Part shown: positions 17,912-25,648 of the stretch, piece by piece
Numbering within the stretch: the first letter of the stretch is position 1
How the letters are laid out: the number at the start of each line of letters is the position of its first letter
Assembly: GCF_000478925.1 (NCBI RefSeq)
Contig: NZ_AP013072.1
Coordinates: forward strand, 1,900,501 to 1,964,500
Direction of reading: 5' to 3'
DNA length: 64,000 nucleotides
Source of the DNA: Streptococcus anginosus subsp. whileyi MAS624
GTDB taxonomy: Bacteria; Bacillota; Bacilli; Lactobacillales; Streptococcaceae
Position numbers and translations under genes: made by a program
Notes under the pieces: model-generated
Databases searched by the model: none
Told to the model about the DNA's origin: nothing
What the model saw: only the letters and a program-made list of their open reading frames with translations

Positions 17912-19243
17912 TTAGGACATTTGATTCGTTTCCTCCTCTAAATATAATTGTAGTTCGCTTATAAAATGAAATTGTTTGGTATCTAAGTAAGGGCTTTCCC
18001 AATATTGTGCGGTTCCCTTACCTGAACCTTGCATATAGAGATAGCCTGCTCCTTTTTCTTCAATAGGTTTTAACTTGTCAGGAGTAGCAGAACCAAACAC
18101 CATGCGGTAGCCTTCGCTTGAATTTGCACCTAAGGCAATTCTCAAGCCGAGATTATCTCTTAAATCAGTATTCAACGTCTCTGAACGCATTTGCTGAGCA
18201 GAGATAAGAATAAATACTCCAGCTTGCCGACCCAATAGAATAATTTGCTTGATACCGTCCATGACTTCAGTAATAACTTCTTTTGATTTTTTATCTGTTC
18301 CTGAAGCTTGGAATGCTCCCATTTCGTCAAAAATGAGCCACACTGGTTTAAATCCATGGTCGGTAAAATTTGAGCCGTATTGAAAGTTATCACGCATATA
18401 TTGATATCGTTCCCGGATTTCTTCAACTACTAACCGTACAACACGAGCGATATTGTTAAGAGTGGTTGCTACATATTTTTTTCCAAAGTAATGTGACAAG
18501 CTACCTAGATCAGAATTTTTAGGATCCGCTATATAGACAGTTGATTGACGTTTGAGAAATTCTAAAATTAGGAAAGATATAAAAACCGACTTTCCGCTTC
18601 CTGTACCTCCCGAAACTAAAATATGAGGGCATTTTACTGGGTTATAGACTATTCCGTACCCTAAGTCGATATCAAGATTGTTGATTACTTGCTTTTGATC
18701 GTGAGATTGTAGAATTAGCCTTTCTGGTTTTTTGTAGTAAAAGTGGTACTCTACAAAACTAGGGCGAATAATTTTTTCTTCCAGCTCTAGTTCTAGTGCC
18801 CCTGCAATTACGTCATCAAGCAACTGGACTTTTTTGGAGAACTCGTCCCCTGTGATAAGAGCTTTGACCAAAATATAACCTTCTTTTTTATTGAGGGCAT
18901 ATTCTAAAACAGCAGACCGAACAATTTTCTCATAACCCGTGCTGTTCTTAGCAGCAGTATAAAGTCGGTTGGTGTACAAAACCCACAACAATCGCTCGCG
19001 AATTAGCAAATAATTTTCAAGATTATATCTTAGTGATTTTAACTTTAAATGGAATTTATAAATTACATTTAAAATTAGCGCAATAAGTAAAGTTTTTATC
19101 AAATCAGAAAACCTAGTATTTGTTACAACAAAAATCGAAGCTATACCAAGGCTGAATAATAATGCCCAATGAAAACGTCTTAATCTTACACTCGATAAAA
19201 AGGAGCTTTTTGTGAGATCTGCTGTTTGCCTTATTTTAAACAT
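17912..19243 (-). CDS. TcpA/FtsK-like coupling protein
   Basis: This 443-residue membrane ATPase would bring the relaxase-DNA complex to a conjugation channel. Two N-terminal membrane segments (about 24-41 and 49-63) are followed by the FtsK/HerA motor: Walker A SGGTGSGKS near residue 210 and Walker B PVWLIFDEM near 300, then a QQMRS segment and the DLRDNLGLRIALG motif typical of FtsK-type coupling proteins. The length fits TcpA/Orf21 proteins (about 450). The gene is preceded by two small membrane-protein genes. Confidence 0.88.
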   Translation of the reverse strand: MFKIRQTADLTKSSFLSSVRLRRFHWALLFSLGIASIFVVTNTRFSDLIKTLLIALILNVIYKFHLKLKSLRYNLENYLLIRERLLWVLYTNRLYTAAKNSTGYEKIVRSAVLEYALNKKEGYILVKALITGDEFSKKVQLLDDVIAGALELELEEKIIRPSFVEYHFYYKKPERLILQSHDQKQVINNLDIDLGYGIVYNPVKCPHILVSGGTGSGKSVFISFLILEFLKRQSTVYIADPKNSDLGSLSHYFGKKYVATTLNNIARVVRLVVEEIRERYQYMRDNFQYGSNFTDHGFKPVWLIFDEMGAFQASGTDKKSKEVITEVMDGIKQIILLGRQAGVFILISAQQMRSETLNTDLRDNLGLRIALGANSSEGYRMVFGSATPDKLKPIEEKGAGYLYMQGSGKGTAQYWESPYLDTKQFHFISELQLYLEEETNQMS

Positions 19244-19462
19244 TTAAACGCCCTTTATTTTATCTATAAACTCTTTTAGCAAATCATAGATTCCTATGAG
19301 CTTGATTTTTGTGAAATAGTAGGTAGAAATAAGCAGTGAAATACACCCAATAAAAAGGGAAACATTTGAAAGAAAATGCCCTTGAGGGAGCGTAAAAACT
19401 CCTATGCTAGCTAATATTACAAATATTAGAAAGAATACATATGTTTTAAAATTATCAGTCAT
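19244..19462 (-). CDS. Small two-helix membrane protein of the tRNA-Lys element
   Basis: This 72-residue protein has two hydrophobic segments (about 9-25 and 30-50). It overlaps the 69-residue gene upstream by 4 bp and ends directly before the coupling protein start, so it is part of the same operon. Function unknown. Confidence 0.65.
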   Translation of the reverse strand: MTDNFKTYVFFLIFVILASIGVFTLPQGHFLSNVSLFIGCISLLISTYYFTKIKLIGIYDLLKEFIDKIKGV

Positions 19463-19668
19463 TTTGATTTACCTATATTTTCAATGAACATTACAATAAT
19501 TGCAGGAAGCTGAATTAACAGAACTGCAACAGAGAGCAACAGAGCACATTTAATAGATAGCCATGGTGTATAGGCTGTAAAATCTATGCCTTTTGCTGTG
19601 AAGCCAGCTAAAACGGAAATTATCGCTAATAGAACAAAGGACGTTGTTATCCAAAAGTAATTTTTCAT
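19459..19668 (-). CDS. Small two-helix membrane protein of the tRNA-Lys element
   Basis: This 69-residue protein has two hydrophobic segments (about 4-22 and 36-61). It is co-translated with the next gene through a 4-bp overlap. The presence of two small membrane proteins before a coupling protein suggests a shared membrane role; the families are not recognised. Confidence 0.65.
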   Translation of the reverse strand: MKNYFWITTSFVLLAIISVLAGFTAKGIDFTAYTPWLSIKCALLLSVAVLLIQLPAIIVMFIENIGKSK

Positions 19669-19731
19669 TTTTTATATTCTCCATTTCTTTTTAATAATGA
19701 ATGTAGGGGAGAAAAAATCTCCCTCACAGTT

Positions 19732-20049
19732 TTAAGATTCACTTACAGAGCTGTAAAAAGAAGTATTTCTATATCCTTGATAAACCGGTTCATTCATCAA
19801 GGAAAGTCGAGTTTTATCAGAAACACGATGTTTCTGCCGATTAAGAATAAGAATATTTTCTGCAATCTTTTTCAAAGTAGGCTCATTAATTTTAGCAAAT
19901 GGTAAATTTCGCTTGAGGAACTCTCGTGATTCATCATCTAATATAAAGTCTACTGATACATTTGAATTAAAACTTTGTACTCGCTTAATTCCATTCTCAT
20001 TCGGCATTTCCATATTTTCTTTGTCAAAAATTTCTTTAAAAGTTTTCAT
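19732..20049 (-). CDS. Hypothetical protein of the tRNA-Lys element
   Basis: This 105-residue protein is charged and soluble, and I recognise no motif. It precedes the small membrane proteins. Tn916-like elements often have two conserved small genes of about this size before the coupling protein (Orf22/Orf23), which is a positional resemblance only. A 193-bp gap with short GTGT..ACAC inverted motifs (about 20151 and 20190) lies upstream. Confidence 0.55.
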   Translation of the reverse strand: MKTFKEIFDKENMEMPNENGIKRVQSFNSNVSVDFILDDESREFLKRNLPFAKINEPTLKKIAENILILNRQKHRVSDKTRLSLMNEPVYQGYRNTSFYSSVSES

Positions 20050-20242
20050 GTTTTCTCCATTTCTCTATCTTATTGTTGCAGCTAAAGTCAATATTCTTAA
20101 TAAGTATTGGCGAAGCTCGTGCCCTCATTTTCTCTCCTTTTGTTTCTCTGTGTAACACTCGATAGAACTCGTTGTCCAAAAAATAAAGTGTATAACACTA
20201 TAAAACTTTGTTAGTAAATAATAAAGATGAAACCCACCCTTA

Positions 20243-20749
20243 TTATTTGTTATTCCTTTTTGCCTTAAACAATTCAATTTCCTCTATTTGTGAACGATAG
20301 TAAAGGTATATGAATATTTTTATAACATAGTTTAAATTGATTACTCTTTGCATAGATTCTGGTTTTAGTTTATATCTATAATCCTCTAACCCTTGCAACA
20401 CGTCGCTAAATAGATAAAATCTTGGGGTAATCGTCCCAACTTCTTGCGAATAATCTACTTTTTGGCTTGCTATTTCTGCAAAGACTTGAGACCACTCAAT
20501 CTCTTTTCTATCATCTTTCGCTTTTACAAAATAATAAGCAGCTTCCAAAATACTTCCACTTGAGACCATTATGGATAAAGTAGGAGAATATCCCTGAGAA
20601 AAATCTTCATATTCTTTCAATATTGACTCATACTTATCTATTAAAGAATTCTTTTCACTTTTCAGCTGTTCTTCCTTTAAGAAAATAAGCTCATTTATCC
20701 AGTATTTAGTTTCGTGAGCAACTCGAACCGTTTTATATTCTCGACTCAT
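20243..20749 (-). CDS. Hypothetical protein, first gene of the tRNA-Lys element operon
   Basis: This 168-residue, largely helical protein begins SREYKTVRVAHETKYWINEL, reminiscent of a ribbon-helix-helix or relaxosome accessory start, but I cannot assign a family. GGAGAG lies upstream of ATG 20749. It is the first gene after the promoter at 20789-20817. A regulator or relaxosome-component role is a guess from position. Confidence 0.6.
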   Translation of the reverse strand: MSREYKTVRVAHETKYWINELIFLKEEQLKSEKNSLIDKYESILKEYEDFSQGYSPTLSIMVSSGSILEAAYYFVKAKDDRKEIEWSQVFAEIASQKVDYSQEVGTITPRFYLFSDVLQGLEDYRYKLKPESMQRVINLNYVIKIFIYLYYRSQIEEIELFKAKRNNK

Positions 20750-20788
20750 TTTCTCTCCTTTCTTTGTTCTATCGTATCTTACACTTTA

Positions 20789-20817
20789 ATTCTATCATAT
20801 GAAATACAGAAACGCAA
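20789..20817 (-). promoter_or_regulatory. Promoter of the tRNA-Lys element operon
   Basis: On the minus strand TTGCGT (20812-20817), 17 bp, then TGATAGAAT: an extended -10 with TAGAAT at 20789-20794. It stands about 40 bp before the first gene of the element. Confidence 0.6.
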
Positions 20818-20874
20818 GCAAAAAATTCAAAAAATTTTAAATCAACCTAAAACATTAAATCCCATCATCTAATT

Positions 20875-20894
20875 TTTGCCGTGAATTTGCCGTG
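20875..20894. repeat. Right arm-type repeats of the tRNA-Lys element
   Basis: TTTGCCGTG at 20875-20883 and 20886-20894, same orientation as the left pair at 14894-14914 but with an 11-bp period. It lies about 100 bp inside attR. Confidence 0.6.
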
Positions 20895-20986
20895 CATTAT
20901 ACTGTTCCCAAACTCATATACCTACTTATAAAGCATGAAAAGCTCAGAAAATCAATAATCGTTGAGTGCTATATATTCTAATATAC

Positions 20987-20998
20987 TTGTAGGGGGCA
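20987..20998 (+). repeat. attR core repeat of the tRNA-Lys element
   Basis: TGTAGGGGGCAT is an exact copy of the attL core. To its left, bases of the tRNA T arm are not conserved, so this copy does not restore a second tRNA gene. Confidence 0.85.
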
Positions 20999-21014
20999 TC
21001 TAATATTTACATAC

Positions 21015-21076
21015 AAAAGCCTATCATATAGGCTTTTTCACTTACTCTCAACTATTTTTGCCCCATCATTTGCCCC
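21015..21076. other. Vestigial end of a second tRNA-Lys-integrated element
   Basis: Just outside attR there is a hairpin AAAAGCCTA/TAGGCTTTT with T tract (21015-21038), then TTTGCCCC twice 12 bp apart (21057-21064, 21069-21076). This copies the layout of the left end of the resident element (core repeat, terminator, paired TTTGCCGTG repeats) with a different repeat sequence. The rest of 20999-21345 has no gene apart from the promoter at 21277. Confidence 0.45.
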
Positions 21077-21276
21077 ACTTTTAAATCTATCTTTTCTTTT
21101 TGAATCAAATTACATCTTAACAAATAGTGTAAAGCCAGTTACTTTTGCTTTGATGCCATACAATATTTTCATGTAGAGAAGACAAATTTTATCTTCTCTT
21201 TTTATTTTCAAAATGATAAAAACTGATTTTCTTTTCATGAATCAGACTGAAACTTCCAAATTGTCCATTTATTTTA

Positions 21277-21305
21277 TTGACATTTCCTATAAAAATATGT
21301 AAAAT
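21277..21305 (+). promoter_or_regulatory. Promoter of the DUF308 membrane protein gene
   Basis: TTGACA (21277-21282), 17-bp spacer, TAAAAT (21300-21305), 40 bp before the start codon. Near-consensus sigma-A promoter. Confidence 0.75.
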
Positions 21306-21345
21306 ACTTTCATTATCAAACTATACTATATAGGGGGGTATTGAA

Positions 21346-21861
21346 ATGAAATTTTCTAATCGTTTATTGCTATTCCTTGCAGGAGTTGTTTTTGTCCTTT
21401 TAGCACTTTTTCTATTTACAAACCCAGCAGCTAATCTTGTTGCTTACAGCTGGTGGATTGCATTTGGTTTACTGGTTGCTTCTATAGCAGCTATTTTAGG
21501 CTATTTCTCTGTACCAAAAGAGCTTCGCTCACCAGTTTATCTTTTCCAAGGGATTGTTAATCTTCTCTTAGCTCTTTACCTCGTTGCCTATGGCTTTGTG
21601 ACCCTGCCGGTTGTCATTCCAACTGTTTTAGGAATTTGGTTAATTGTAGAAGCCATTATAGCTTTCTTTAAAGGCAATCGTCTGGGATTGATTTTCCCTA
21701 TTATTGGCAACCATATCATGTGGATAGCGTTGCTTGCATTTTTACTAGGTCTAGCGATTCTGTTCAATCCAGTAGCTACAAGTGTCTTTGTCGTTTATGT
21801 CGTTGCCTTTGCATTTTTAGTTGCTGGCTTTACCTACATCATTGATGCTTTTCGTAAATAA
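21346..21861 (+). CDS. DUF308/HdeD-like membrane protein
   Basis: This 171-residue hydrophobic protein has about six membrane helices in three pairs, the pattern of the DUF308/HdeD family. Repeated short motifs (GIWLIVEAI, VAGFTYIIDAF) fit. HdeD relates to acid resistance in E. coli; the streptococcal members have no proven role. It has its own promoter and is followed by a convergent gene. Confidence 0.75.
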   Translation: MKFSNRLLLFLAGVVFVLLALFLFTNPAANLVAYSWWIAFGLLVASIAAILGYFSVPKELRSPVYLFQGIVNLLLALYLVAYGFVTLPVVIPTVLGIWLIVEAIIAFFKGNRLGLIFPIIGNHIMWIALLAFLLGLAILFNPVATSVFVVYVVAFAFLVAGFTYIIDAFRK

Positions 21862-21933
21862 TCTAGTTGCTATTTCTATCGCATTCAAAAAAGCTGGGAA
21901 ATCATATTCTCAGCTTTTTCGTATCTTTAATTG

Positions 21934-22593
21934 TCACTTTTTCGCATCCCATTCTGCGTAGAATTGCTCTAGGTATTCTTCCAAAAAGCGATGCCTGCCC
22001 ATGGCTAATTGCTTGGCATAATTTGTATTCATCAAATCTTTTAACTTCAACAACTTTTCATAAAAATGTAGAATTGCTGTTCCTTTATTGCTTCGATATT
22101 CTTCTACCGTCATATCTTCTCGCGGTCGCAAGGCAGGGTCATGAATGGGTCTGCCCGTATATCCAGAATAAGCCATAGCTCGCGCTATTCCAATCGCTCC
22201 AATCGCATCCAAACGGTCAGCGTCTTGAACAATTTTCCCCTCCAAAGTGCTAACATTCTTCTGTTGATGATCACCTTTAAATGACATTGTTGAAACAATC
22301 TCTAACACATGAGCTATTTCCGCCTCTGAAGCCTGATGATTCTGTAGCCATTGCTCAACCTTTTGCAAGCCCACTTCTTCACTCTCATTTAACTTCCCGT
22401 CAGCTATATCATGTAGTAAGGCAGCTAGCTCACAAATAAAAACATCTGCTCGTTCTTGTTTGGCAATTTCTACAGCAATATTTGTGACACGTACAATATG
22501 CCACCAATCATGTCCGCTTGTTTCGTCTTTCAGTTCAGCATAAGCAAAATCTCTAGCTTCTTGAAGAATTTTCGTTTGTCGATCAGTTATCAT
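21934..22593 (-). CDS. HD-domain phosphohydrolase (YedJ-like)
   Basis: This 219-residue protein has the metal-binding HD motifs: SGHDWWHIVRV (about 27-38), LLHDIADGK (HD near 62) and IVQDADRLDAIGAIGIAR (D near 127). This pattern and length match the YedJ/YpgQ subgroup of HD hydrolases, likely a nucleotide phosphohydrolase. The substrate is not known. Confidence 0.85.
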   Translation of the reverse strand: MITDRQTKILQEARDFAYAELKDETSGHDWWHIVRVTNIAVEIAKQERADVFICELAALLHDIADGKLNESEEVGLQKVEQWLQNHQASEAEIAHVLEIVSTMSFKGDHQQKNVSTLEGKIVQDADRLDAIGAIGIARAMAYSGYTGRPIHDPALRPREDMTVEEYRSNKGTAILHFYEKLLKLKDLMNTNYAKQLAMGRHRFLEEYLEQFYAEWDAKK

Positions 22594-22682
22594 CTGTCTC
22601 TCTTTTTTATTGATGTATACAAAAATCTCGAAGCTATTTCGAAACTTTCTTGATTAGACTCATTTTTCAAGCCCAATCGTTT

Positions 22683-23297
22683 TCATTTTTGTTGAATTTG
22701 TTGGTAGACGTGATTCCAGTCATTTGGATTTGCAATATCTAAATCATCCGTTGCAATTCTCATTTTAGGACTGTAGTTGTAATCCTCATACCAATTTTGA
22801 TAATGCTTATAAAGCAGTTGGTAGTAGTCAGCTAGTCCATTTTCTTCATTTGGTTGCTCATAATTGCGACCGCGTTTTTTGATATTGTTCATAATATGGT
22901 CGAAACTACCATCTAAATAAATCAACAAATCTGGCGCTTTCTTAGGCAGACCTTGGATTTCTTCCATCATATTGTCCAAAAGTTCCAAGTAGATATCATA
23001 CTCTTGCTCACTGATACTTCCCTTGAGTGTATTGATATAAGTAAACAAAGCGTCTTCATAAATAGAACGATCTAGAATGTTATTGTCATCATGATAGGCC
23101 GCTTTAATCATTTTAAAGCGTTTGTTTAGAAAGTAAATCTGCAAAGCAAAACCATATTTATCAGGGTCTTCATAATATTTATCCAAAATAGGATTTTCTT
23201 CTACCGGTTCAAAAAATGGCTGCGTTCCTAATTCCTCGGCTAATCGATAAGTGTAAGTCGTCTTACCTACCCCAATCATGCCCGCTAAAATAATCAC
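22683..23297 (-). CDS. Deoxynucleoside kinase (dAdo/dGuo kinase family)
   Basis: This enzyme phosphorylates deoxyadenosine or deoxyguanosine with ATP (salvage of deoxynucleosides). The P-loop GMIGVGKTT is at about residues 6-14, the ExE..R region (FEPVEENP), the DRS motif (LDRSIYED) and the lid arginines (KKRGRNYEQ) are all present. GTG 23297 is chosen as start (204 residues) because the family begins directly before the P-loop strand and AGGAAG lies just upstream; a longer frame opens with TTG at 23327. Confidence 0.85.
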   Translation of the reverse strand: MIILAGMIGVGKTTYTYRLAEELGTQPFFEPVEENPILDKYYEDPDKYGFALQIYFLNKRFKMIKAAYHDDNNILDRSIYEDALFTYINTLKGSISEQEYDIYLELLDNMMEEIQGLPKKAPDLLIYLDGSFDHIMNNIKKRGRNYEQPNEENGLADYYQLLYKHYQNWYEDYNYSPKMRIATDDLDIANPNDWNHVYQQIQQK

Positions 23298-23431
23298 TAT
23301 CTTCCTGCACCTCCCAAATCTATCCAATATCAGGTTATCAGCCTCAGCCTAACCACCATATATTGTGCCAAAGAAGATGATAACACAATATATTGATGAC
23401 GTCAAGATATAAAACTTCTAAATGTATAAAC

Positions 23432-23485
23432 AAAAATAACCTTGTACAAAGAAGCACGATTAGCTTCAATACAAGCGTTATTTTT
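23432..23485. terminator. Nested hairpin downstream of truncated queH
   Basis: AAAAATAACCTTGTA (23432-23446) pairs with TACAAGCGTTATTTTT (23470-23485) with one mismatch, and an inner GAAGC/GCTTC stem is nested inside. It overlaps the queH stop codon and likely terminates queH transcription before the kinase gene. Confidence 0.55.
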
Positions 23486-24071
23486 AGGATTCTCCATTCG
23501 TGACAGTAAATTTAATATGCGAATAATCTTTTTCTAAATCTTTCCCTTTCAAAAAAGCTGTCGCATCTTTTTTAATCTGAACGAGGTCAATTCCTTGCGC
23601 CTGTGCTGCAAATACACAACCACAATAGCATTGGCGATAAATGTCGTACTCCTCGCACATTTCGACCGATCGCTTATAGCCCTGATTTTTCTTAAAATCA
23701 CTCGGAAGATACTGGGTTGCATAGACTTTCTGTACTTCAATTCCAACGCTATTGATTGTCTGCGAATTTTTATGAGGGCTGATTGTCAAGGCACTTCCAA
23801 AATAGTCAAATCCCAAATCAACCGCCACTTGTGCCGTTTTATCCAAGCGATAATCATAACAGACTTTACAACGATCGCCACCCTCCGGCTCTTCTTCCAA
23901 ACCGTGTACTGTTCGGAAAAATTCTTGCGGCTCATAGGGGGCTTCTAAATATTGAACATGATTACCAGTATTTTCATTGAAATCGTGAACAAATTTTTGG
24001 GCAACATAGGCACGGCGTTGGTATTCTGCTTTGGGGTGAATATTTGAATTGGCAAAATAAACCGTCACATC
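23484..24071 (-). pseudogene. queH: Epoxyqueuosine reductase QueH, N-terminally truncated by the large element
   Basis: The frame begins within the QueH family region that reads DVTVYFANSNIHPKAEYQRR, so roughly the first 60 residues, including the CCxPC iron-sulfur motif near the N-terminus, are missing. The downstream cysteines (DRCKVCYDY and RQCYCGCVFA) and the conserved GFDYFGSALTISPHKNSQ segment are intact. In frame upstream there are only four codons before a stop (HERD), which come from the element. QueH performs the last step of queuosine synthesis. The present frame could start at GTG 24068 but would lack an essential motif. The missing 5' part should lie beyond the other end of the element. 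Confidence 0.85.
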
Positions 24072-24103
24072 CCTCTCGTGTCAAGCGAATGACACAAAAT
24101 ATA

Positions 24104-24121
24104 TTGTCTATTTTTAGACAA
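24104..24121. repeat. Palindrome TTGTCTA-4-TAGACAA near the element left end
   Basis: TTGTCTA (24104-24110) and TAGACAA (24115-24121) form a perfect 7-bp inverted repeat. The same core with a 6-bp spacer is at 30125-30148. No T tract follows in the direction of the gene, so a protein-binding site is possible. Confidence 0.4.
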
Positions 24122-24150
24122 CAAAAGAGAGTGATTTCTCACTCCCTCTT
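24122..24150 (-). terminator. Terminator of the serine recombinase operon
   Basis: On the minus strand GAGGGAGTGA-GAAA-TCACTCTC forms a stem with GAAA loop and is followed by TTTTGTTG. It begins a few bases after the last recombinase stop codon. Confidence 0.65.
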
Positions 24151-24154
24151 GCGT

Positions 24155-25648
24155 CTATTTCCATATGATTTTCTGAACAATGCTTCCCTCACATAGGACA
24201 GAGTCAATATACTTTTCCATTAGCTCCCTTGTAAGCTCATTATCCTTAACTACCTCATCTTGTTTAGAAAGTTCCGCTATTCTTTCCGATAGGCTTTCAA
24301 GTGCTTTGTCGATACTCTTTTTACTTTCTATGAATTTGAGCTTTGTCATCTTGCCGAGTTTGTATTTTTCAAAGTCTGAAGTCTTTTTAGCTTCAAGTCT
24401 TTCGACTTGTTTTTCCAAATCTTTAACGCTTATCTTATCCTTTTGCTCAGCTTTAACCTCACCATATTTTTCTTTAATAAGAGCTAAAACCTGCTCTTCA
24501 AGTTTCTCCGCTCTTGAATTCTTATGTTCCACATTGTTGCATTTGCAAATTCTACAATGAAAATACTTGTGTACCCTCACGCTTCCATCAAGCCTCGGTC
24601 TTTTCGACTGAACAAATCCCAATATATGATTACAAGTAGGGCATTTAGCAAATCCTTGAAGTGGTGAATGCTGTCTCCAAGGATAATCAGTATTCTTACC
24701 TTTAATAAAGCGTCTGCTTTCTTTTATGGCTTGAACCTTATCAAATTCTTCCTGAGAGATAATAGCTTCATGATGGTTATGCACCCTGCCCCATTCCTCT
24801 TTTGGATGGAATTTGAAGCTTCTGGGTGTCAACACTGATTTTTCTTGCATATTGAAGACATAAGTACCTGTGTAATTTTCGTTTGAGAGCATATCCGTTA
24901 CAGTTCCGTTTGTCCAAGTAGGATTCTTTCTGTTTTCAGAAGATACGATGTTATACTCGTAGTCCATATTGGTAAGTTCTTTTTTACGCTCATTCGGTGT
25001 AGGTATATTCTCAGCATTCATTACGGCTGCAATCTTTCTTGTAGCCATTCCGCTTAAAGCTAAGTCAAATACTTTTCTGACTATCCAAGAAGTTTTTTCA
25101 TCAATGATGATATTGTACTTATCAACCGGATCTTTCATATAGCCAAGTGGCGGACTCCAAGCAAGGAATTTCCCTTGCTTTTTTAGTTCCGTTGAAACCG
25201 ACTTAATCTTCTGCGAAATATCCTTTGTATAGAAATCATAGAGCAACCCCTTAAACTGAATATCAAGGTCTGTTCCATTTCCTTTTTCTTTCGCACTGTC
25301 ATATCCGTCATTTATGGCTATAAATCTTATGCCAAGAAATGGAAAGATATTTTCAAGGTAATCACCAAGAGCAATATAGTCTCTCATAAACCTTGAAAGG
25401 TCTTTTACGATGATTGCGTTAATCTTTCCGGACTTTACTTCCTCAAGCATTCTTTGAAAAGAAGGACGCTTTTCATTTGTTCCGGTATAGCCGTCATCAA
25501 TATATTCTTCTCTTTGAAAAGACTTAAACTCTTCATTTCTATTGAGATAGTCATTCAGATATTGCCTTTGATTGATGATACTCTCGCTTTCGTCTTTCTT
25601 CATCTGATCTTCTACGGAAAGTCTGATATAAAGGGCTATCTTACTCAC
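24155..25648 (-). CDS. Large serine recombinase (third of three)
   Basis: This 497-residue recombinase has an N-terminal resolvase domain with the nucleophile in YIRLSVED (Ser near residue 11) and the DLSRFMRDY catalytic arginine segment, then the recombinase domain with PLGY and NYTGTY-type motifs, a zinc ribbon (CPTCNHILGF and CRICKCNN), and a coiled-coil C-terminus. It overlaps the upstream recombinase by 8 bp. Enzymes of this type insert and excise elements at short sites, often with a GA core. Triplets of such recombinases are known in Firmicutes elements, where the division of labour is not settled. Confidence 0.93.
   Translation of the reverse strand: MSKIALYIRLSVEDQMKKDESESIINQRQYLNDYLNRNEEFKSFQREEYIDDGYTGTNEKRPSFQRMLEEVKSGKINAIIVKDLSRFMRDYIALGDYLENIFPFLGIRFIAINDGYDSAKEKGNGTDLDIQFKGLLYDFYTKDISQKIKSVSTELKKQGKFLAWSPPLGYMKDPVDKYNIIIDEKTSWIVRKVFDLALSGMATRKIAAVMNAENIPTPNERKKELTNMDYEYNIVSSENRKNPTWTNGTVTDMLSNENYTGTYVFNMQEKSVLTPRSFKFHPKEEWGRVHNHHEAIISQEEFDKVQAIKESRRFIKGKNTDYPWRQHSPLQGFAKCPTCNHILGFVQSKRPRLDGSVRVHKYFHCRICKCNNVEHKNSRAEKLEEQVLALIKEKYGEVKAEQKDKISVKDLEKQVERLEAKKTSDFEKYKLGKMTKLKFIESKKSIDKALESLSERIAELSKQDEVVKDNELTRELMEKYIDSVLCEGSIVQKIIWK

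Larger units (their letters stand above)
14825..20998 (-). mobile_element. Integrative mobilizable element at tRNA-Lys(CTT), MobT/TcpA type
   Basis: About 6.2 kb bounded by a 12-bp direct repeat and carrying only minus-strand genes. In transcription order these are: two small soluble proteins, two small membrane proteins, a TcpA/FtsK-like coupling protein, an oriT-like GC box, an 89-residue protein, a Rep_trans/MobT-like initiator, a DUF3173 protein and a tyrosine integrase. The order coupling protein, oriT, relaxase mirrors Tn916. There is no VirB4-type or other mating-channel gene, so it would depend on a co-resident conjugative element. No cargo gene is recognisable. Function is inferred from gene content. 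Confidence 0.85.

Noticed and set aside
20987..21000. Second tRNA-Lys gene at the right end of the small element
   Set aside because: Only the 12-bp core is repeated; D arm, anticodon arm and T arm are absent.
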